A stretch of 10,757 nt of DNA from Thalassiosira profunda (Eukaryota; Bacillariophyta; Thalassiosirophyceae; Thalassiosirales; Thalassiosiraceae), in assembly GCA_036939355.1 (NCBI GenBank), contig JALLAP010000716.1, positions 1 to 10,757 of the forward strand, in the 5' to 3' direction. The translations under genes and the position numbers were made by a program. Shown piece after piece: positions 6,933 to 10,757 of this stretch. How positions within the stretch are numbered: position 1 is the first letter of the stretch; every line of letters begins with the position of its first letter. The notes under the pieces are model-generated. The model made no database searches. It saw nothing but the letters and a program-made list of their open reading frames with translations, and was not told the origin of the DNA.

Positions 6933-8801
6933 TCAATGGCAATTGATAGCATATGCCGCTTTGAAGTCTCGAGAGTGGATCCAAGCGTTGGCCCCGTACT
7001 TGATTCCCTTCGTTACGGGCAACGCCTCGTGGTCCGTCCTCGCGTCCTTCGACTCGGGCGCCTCGTCCCGCACGCTCGGCCAGAGCACCGCGCTGCCCTT
7101 CTTCGGCATCACAGTGAGATCGAGCTTCGGGAAGTGAGTTCCACCACCACCCTCAACGTCGTTAAGATAGATGAACAGCGTCAGGATGCGCACGCCGCAC
7201 GGCATGTCCTTGTGGTGGGGAATGTAATCGTGGTGCTGGCGATTCGAGAATGTAAATGTGAGAACCTCATCTGTGGAAACTGGCAACAGTCTCTGCAGTC
7301 CACCCACTCACTTGACGGTAGTATTGCCCCGGTTCATACTGAAGCAACTGCAAGTACTCGCTATTCTTCACTTCCGTCTTCGACACGTTGGCGATTCGGT
7401 CGATAACAGGCGCCACCAATGGGTCGCTGTAGCACGACGCCGTCTTGCACCACGTGTTGTGGCTGGTCCGGCTCTCGCTCACCAACGAATCGTGGGTGCC
7501 ATCCGGCTTTTCCTTGCCGACGTCAGAGCTCCGATCGTATCCCTGCTGTTGGCCAAGTTCGACGAGCCGATCGGCCTCCTCCAAGGAAACAAAGTTCTCT
7601 AGATACACCACCCACGGCCCGCCCTTCGATCCCTCTTCCACGCCAGGGGCCGGGGTGCCATCTGCTTTCAGCTTTGGCCGCGAGAGCGCAATGGGATTGT
7701 ATCGCTTGTAGTCGCCCGATCCGTCCGCGTCGTCCACAATCGTTTCCATCAGCTTGTTCAAGTCTCCCGGCTCCCAGATGCACTGATTGTCCTCCTCGAT
7801 GGGGCAGCGGTGGCGAATGTCTAATTTGTCGCACGAGCCGCAGGCTGGGGCACAGTTGGTCACCATGTAGTTTGGATTGGCGTCGCATTCCCCGAGGGCG
7901 GCCCAAAAGGTGCAATCCTGATGCTGATTCTTGCACTTGTGCCGCACCCTGTTGAACTCCTCCTCCTTCCACACCCGCGACATGTACTCCACCGACTTTT
8001 CGATCCACTCCTTCGTCTTCGCGATCTCGTCGGGCTTCGCCTCTTCCTTCCCCGGCAGGCGCTGTCCAATGCCAAATTGATTCGTCCCAGAAGAGCAGAC
8101 CAGGCACGAATTCCGGCAGGCTTTGAGCATGTACCTGATGGCAAATCCAATGGCCAAAGCATGCGTTAGCAAGTACCCTCATATACCAGCATCCCTCATA
8201 TCTATTCCACTCACCCAGGATTGGCATCGCACTCCCCCTGCCCCGCCCAATCCAGGCACCGATAGTCCGTATCGACGCACGGCCCGTTGAATTCCCCCTC
8301 GGTCGCAAACTCCGCCGCCTTGGCCGCCTCCCACACGGCGTCGCAGGTGTCGCACGCGATGGGGCAAAAATGGGTCATGTACCCCGGATTTTCGTCGCAG
8401 CCCCCCTGTTGTTTGTAGGCCTCGCACTGCGGGTCCCGGTCGACGCACTCGGCGTCCACCTCGAAGTCGTCTTCGTCCCATTCTTCCTCCTCGTCGTCTT
8501 CGGACTCGGCGCCCTCGTTCACCTCGCTGCAGGTTCCGTCGGCGTAGTCGGCGGCCGTGCACACCTGGGAGGCCTCCTCCGCGGCCGGTGCCGCGTCCTC
8601 CACCTGAGGCTCCTCGTTTGCAACTTGGCTTGCGGATTTGGAGGCGCTCCCAACGCCAGCGCCGGATGCACCGTCTGCAGCGCCCTCGGACGCCGCAGGA
8701 ATTAGCGCATCTTTCACACGCTGAAAATAGTCGAGGAGGCCACCGTCGGCGGCCGGCGCCGCGAGGAGGGGCAGGAGGAGGTGGGCCGGTAGGAGCCTCA
8801 T
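6933..8801 (-). CDS. Secretory prolyl 4-hydroxylase with three ShK domains
   Basis: Exons are 8801-8215, 8134-7312 and 7235-6933, with introns 8214-8135 (80 nt) and 7311-7236 (76 nt), both GTGAGT; 570 residues. A signal peptide (MRLLPAHLLLPLLAAP) targets the secretory pathway. An Ala/Ser/Glu-rich stretch with an acidic run follows (about 98-117). Three six-cysteine ShK domains come next: C119-C153, C175-C209 (split by intron 1) and C263-C297, each with a CDxNPxYM core. The C-terminal Fe(II)/2-oxoglutarate domain begins near 368 (GPWVVYLENFVSLEEADRLV). It holds QYEPGQYYRQ-HHDY with ligands His471 and Asp473, then GVRILTLFIYLND, GGTHFP, the third ligand His539 and Lys549 (GIKYGANAW) for 2-oxoglutarate. 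All catalytic residues are present. P4H hydroxylates proline in secreted or wall glycoproteins; ShK-P4H fusions occur in algae and plants. Intron 2 falls directly before the His471 codon. The start is fixed by the signal peptide. Confidence 0.92.
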
Positions 8802-8914
8802 CGTTGGGTGGGGGGGGCTGGTTTGGTTGAGGAGTTGAGGGTGTGTTGAGTTTTTGATTGTGGGGTGAGGCAGTTCTGTATGTGGGTTGTACGTACGATA
8901 TGGTATGGTAGTAC
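8802..8914 (-). promoter_or_regulatory. Leader and proximal promoter of the prolyl 4-hydroxylase gene
   Basis: Read on the minus strand this 113-bp stretch is C/A-rich close to the ATG (CCCCCCCACCCAACG just before it), like other leaders here. Farther up it holds the palindrome GTACGTAC (8889-8896) and ACCATATCG. It is bounded upstream by the MITE-like element, so distal promoter sequence may lie within or beyond that insertion. Confidence 0.4.
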
Positions 8915-9292
8915 TTAACCCTTCCCTGCCCAGGACAGCCATTGGACAGCCATTTGCCTAGGTAAGTGCTCTAGAAACCTGAGTTTTTGACCAATTATCA
9001 CCATTCCAAGCATGCAGTCCCTTGCATTAGGTCGTTGAGGGGCAGTGTGTGCAATATTAGGATGGTGCTGCGGGTATTGGCGGCTCGCGGCGCCATGTGC
9101 TCCACGCCGGCCATGCCCGCCGCCGCCCGTTCACCCAGCGCTAGACAGGTATGTTGGCGAGGTCGTCCTAGGTTATCGTGCGTTGGGGCCGCCGCGTTGG
9201 GTTGCAATTGGCCGGCGCCGGTAGGGTGTGAGGTGCACCAAATCGGGGAGGGGCGAAAAAAAAGAGAGAGACGGTGGGCAGGGAAGGGTTAA
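8915..9292. mobile_element. piggyBac-like non-autonomous element (MITE) with TTAA duplications
   Basis: The stretch opens with TTAA (8915-8918) plus CCCTTCCCTGCCCA (8919-8932). It closes with TGGGCAGGGAAGGG (9275-9288) plus TTAA (9289-9292), a perfect inverted match of 14 bp, or 18 bp with the TTAA. TTAA target duplication and termini beginning CCC are the known signature of piggyBac-superfamily elements. The 370-bp interior has no transposase frame, a tandem 11-bp repeat just inside the left end and a purine run (GAAAAAAAAGAGAGAG, 9255-9270) just inside the right end, so it would need a transposase in trans. It lies between the 3' end of the kinase-like gene and the prolyl 4-hydroxylase start. 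Confidence 0.72.
8933..8954 (+). repeat. Tandem 11-bp repeat (GGACAGCCATT x2)
   Basis: Two perfect adjacent copies at 8933-8943 and 8944-8954 directly abut the left inverted repeat of the MITE-like element. Subterminal repeats of this kind are common in non-autonomous DNA transposons and can be transposase binding sites; that role is inferred. Confidence 0.6.
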
Positions 9293-9376
9293 CAGATTTG
9301 GCCTTCATCCTCATCAAATTATGTTGTCTACGGTGCCCTATTGTTACAATGGCCCTGTCGCTGCGGCTTGCAATAC
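9293..9376. other. Short spacer after the kinase/AAA-type gene
   Basis: These 84 bp lie between the MITE right TTAA and the stop codon of the minus-strand gene. It would be either 3' UTR or intron if the donor at 9380 is used (see the gene entry). No other feature is seen. Confidence 0.4.
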
Positions 9377-10757
9377 TCACATATCACCCGCAGCTTTGCT
9401 TTGCGCTGCAGAAAGGCCGTCGACGTAAAGCTGCACTCTCTTGGCTACATTCGTGGCGCCCCATTCTCGATAGCGGTCGATCGCCGCCCGAAGCTGCGTC
9501 GTCCCCTTGTCGCGCATGCCGTTCTCGACGCAGAACACTCCGTGCAGCTCGTAGGCCAAGGCTTCCTCGTTGAGCCATTTGTGGTCACGCGCAGACCGGA
9601 TGGACGCCTCGTATGCTCTATCTGCCGAGATCAAATCCCGATTCAGGTAGTGAAGCTCCGCTTGGAGCAACAACCGTTTGTGTTGGAAGTTCCACGTCGA
9701 GATCGTTTCAAGTTGCGACAGCAGGGCCACGGCCTGATCGCCAAGCTCTCTGTACTGCGCATTATTGCTGGTGCTTCGAGCGAGATTCATCACACTGATC
9801 CCTACCATAAAGTTGCGCAGGATGTGTTGAATGCGTTTCGTTTGCAACGGCGTTGGGTGAGATGCCGAGTACTGCTGTGAGAGCTCTGCCACTTGTTCGT
9901 ATTCCCCCATGTTAAAGTGATTGGCGAGGCGGCAAACGAACACCACCCACTCGAGAAAGGCGTTCCCCTCTCCCAAAGCCCTCAGCTCCTCCATGCTCTT
10001 CATTTCGACTTCATCGATGCTCTCTCCGGACAAGTGTACACAGCGTTGAAGGGCCACCATGGCCGTGAAGAGCACTGTCGATTGTTGATACTTGGACTAG
10101 AGAAACGCCACACGTGAGCAGCCATGGAGGGAGAGCAGAGGGAAATAGATCGCAAACACAGGGCTGCTCGACTCACCGCTTCTTTCAGACATCCGACCAA
10201 GTGATGAGATACGGAGGAGAGGCTCAAGGCGCCAGACCAGTTGCACGCACACGGGTACGAAAAACGGCACATGGCCGCGCCTTCAATGTCTCCCGAGAGC
10301 ATGGCGCTGTGATACATCTCCGGCAATTCTGCTGTTACCGCCTGTATAGGCTGCTGTATCATTTTCAGAGTCTTTTGGATTCGGAGATTGATGAGGCGCA
10401 AAAGGGATAGAAAAGAAGCAAGCATGCATTTCTGGAGACTCACCATCCATACCTCATTGCACAACCGCGACCTTAGCAGGTGCTTTTGCGAGCTCTCTGC
10501 AATCAAAGCCTCACAGACCCGTCCTGTCTGGAGCGCCAGCGGAACGTCGTCTGCAAAGAGGAACTATCAATGGAAGAGAGAAGGAAAGAGTTAGACGAGG
10601 TAGGCCAAGCCACTAGAACGACATGGAGAGATCACACGCACCGTTGAGTAGCCAGCAAGGGCTAAGCCCACAATCCCGTCTGCACAGAGGCCGTGCTGCA
10701 GGGTCAGCTTCAACATTCGACTCGACAGAATGGGGAGCAACAGCGGCTTCGATATCT
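9377..10757 (-). CDS. C-terminal helical-repeat part of a large kinase/AAA-ATPase signalling protein (5' end outside the window)
   Basis: Exons are 10757-10642 (partial), 10563-10444, 10371-10177 and 10096-9377. Introns are 10641-10564, 10443-10372 and 10176-10097 (78, 72 and 80 nt; GTGCGT, GTGAGT, GTGAGT). The acceptor at 10372 is a weak AAAAG, so that exon edge may be off by a few codons. The fragment is about 382 residues of TPR-like helices: MLKLTLQHGLCADGIVGLAL, then AMLSGDIEGAAMC, then QHKRLLLQAELHYLNRDLIS. It ends EALAYELHGVFCVENGMRD...YREWGAT. This run (LLxAELxxL...A..xYxxAIxxA...EALAxELxxxF...YxxWGA) is diagnostic of the segment after the AAA ATPase in hybrid Ser/Thr kinase-AAA-GAF-histidine kinase proteins. 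Those continue into GAF and kinase domains; here TGA follows 20 residues after WGAT. A perfect GTGAGT donor (9380-9375) overlaps that stop, so another small exon is possible. Confidence 0.78.

Noticed and set aside
9062..9148. Plus-strand ATG exon ending at a CAG/GTATGT donor, reading MVLRVLAARGAMCSTPAMPA, like a mitochondrial presequence
   Set aside because: It lies inside the MITE-like element, and no acceptor with a coding continuation on the plus strand was found.
9293..9380. A 53-nt intron from the donor at 9380 to an acceptor near 9328 in the kinase/AAA-type gene
   Set aside because: The resulting exon would run into the MITE-like element and encodes no recognisable sequence. It is possible but unsupported.
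9341..9880. 179-residue plus-strand open frame
   Set aside because: It is antisense to the helical-repeat exon of the kinase/AAA-type gene, which has family conservation.

Overview
The window is nuclear DNA of a eukaryote. Six protein genes are split by at least 12 short introns (60-111 nt) with GT-AG ends, and most donors read GTGAGT, GTGCGT or GTGAGC. One protein begins with a signal peptide ending in Ala-Ser-Ala-Phe (ASAF), the hallmark of plastid import in diatoms and other photosynthetic stramenopiles. I infer a stramenopile alga, possibly a diatom; the species cannot be read from the sequence. All exon joins were made by eye from splice signals, reading frame and family conservation.

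Layout. (1) 1-310, +: 3' end of NAA20, catalytic subunit of the NatB N-terminal acetyltransferase. (2) 563-1372, -: a plastid-targeted protein matching only the N-terminal, non-catalytic part of cyanobacterial/chloroplast RNase II. (3) 1730-3014, +: cystinosin, divergent from gene 2 across a 357-bp spacer. (4) 3462-5260, +: a YeiH/UPF0324 'sulfate exporter family' membrane protein, with a one-base frameshift near 5129 that cuts off its last membrane segment. (5) 5669-6733, +: a PAPS-reductase-like domain fused to a glutaredoxin. (6) 6933-8801, -: a secretory prolyl 4-hydroxylase with three ShK domains. (7) 8915-9292: a 370-bp element with perfect 14-bp terminal inverted repeats between TTAA duplications, i.e. 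a piggyBac-like MITE, lying in the upstream region of gene 6. (8) 9377-10757, -: the C-terminal helical-repeat part of a large kinase/AAA-ATPase signalling protein, running off the right edge.

Three co-oriented neighbours (cystinosin, YeiH family, PAPS reductase-glutaredoxin) all point to sulfur handling: cystine export from the vacuole, possible sulfur-anion transport, and reduction of activated sulfate. Genes 4 and 5 also share a TCATAAAA box 61-63 bp upstream of their start codons. Whether this is a real sulfur cluster or chance adjacency cannot be settled from one window. No rRNA, tRNA, CRISPR array or viral gene was seen.
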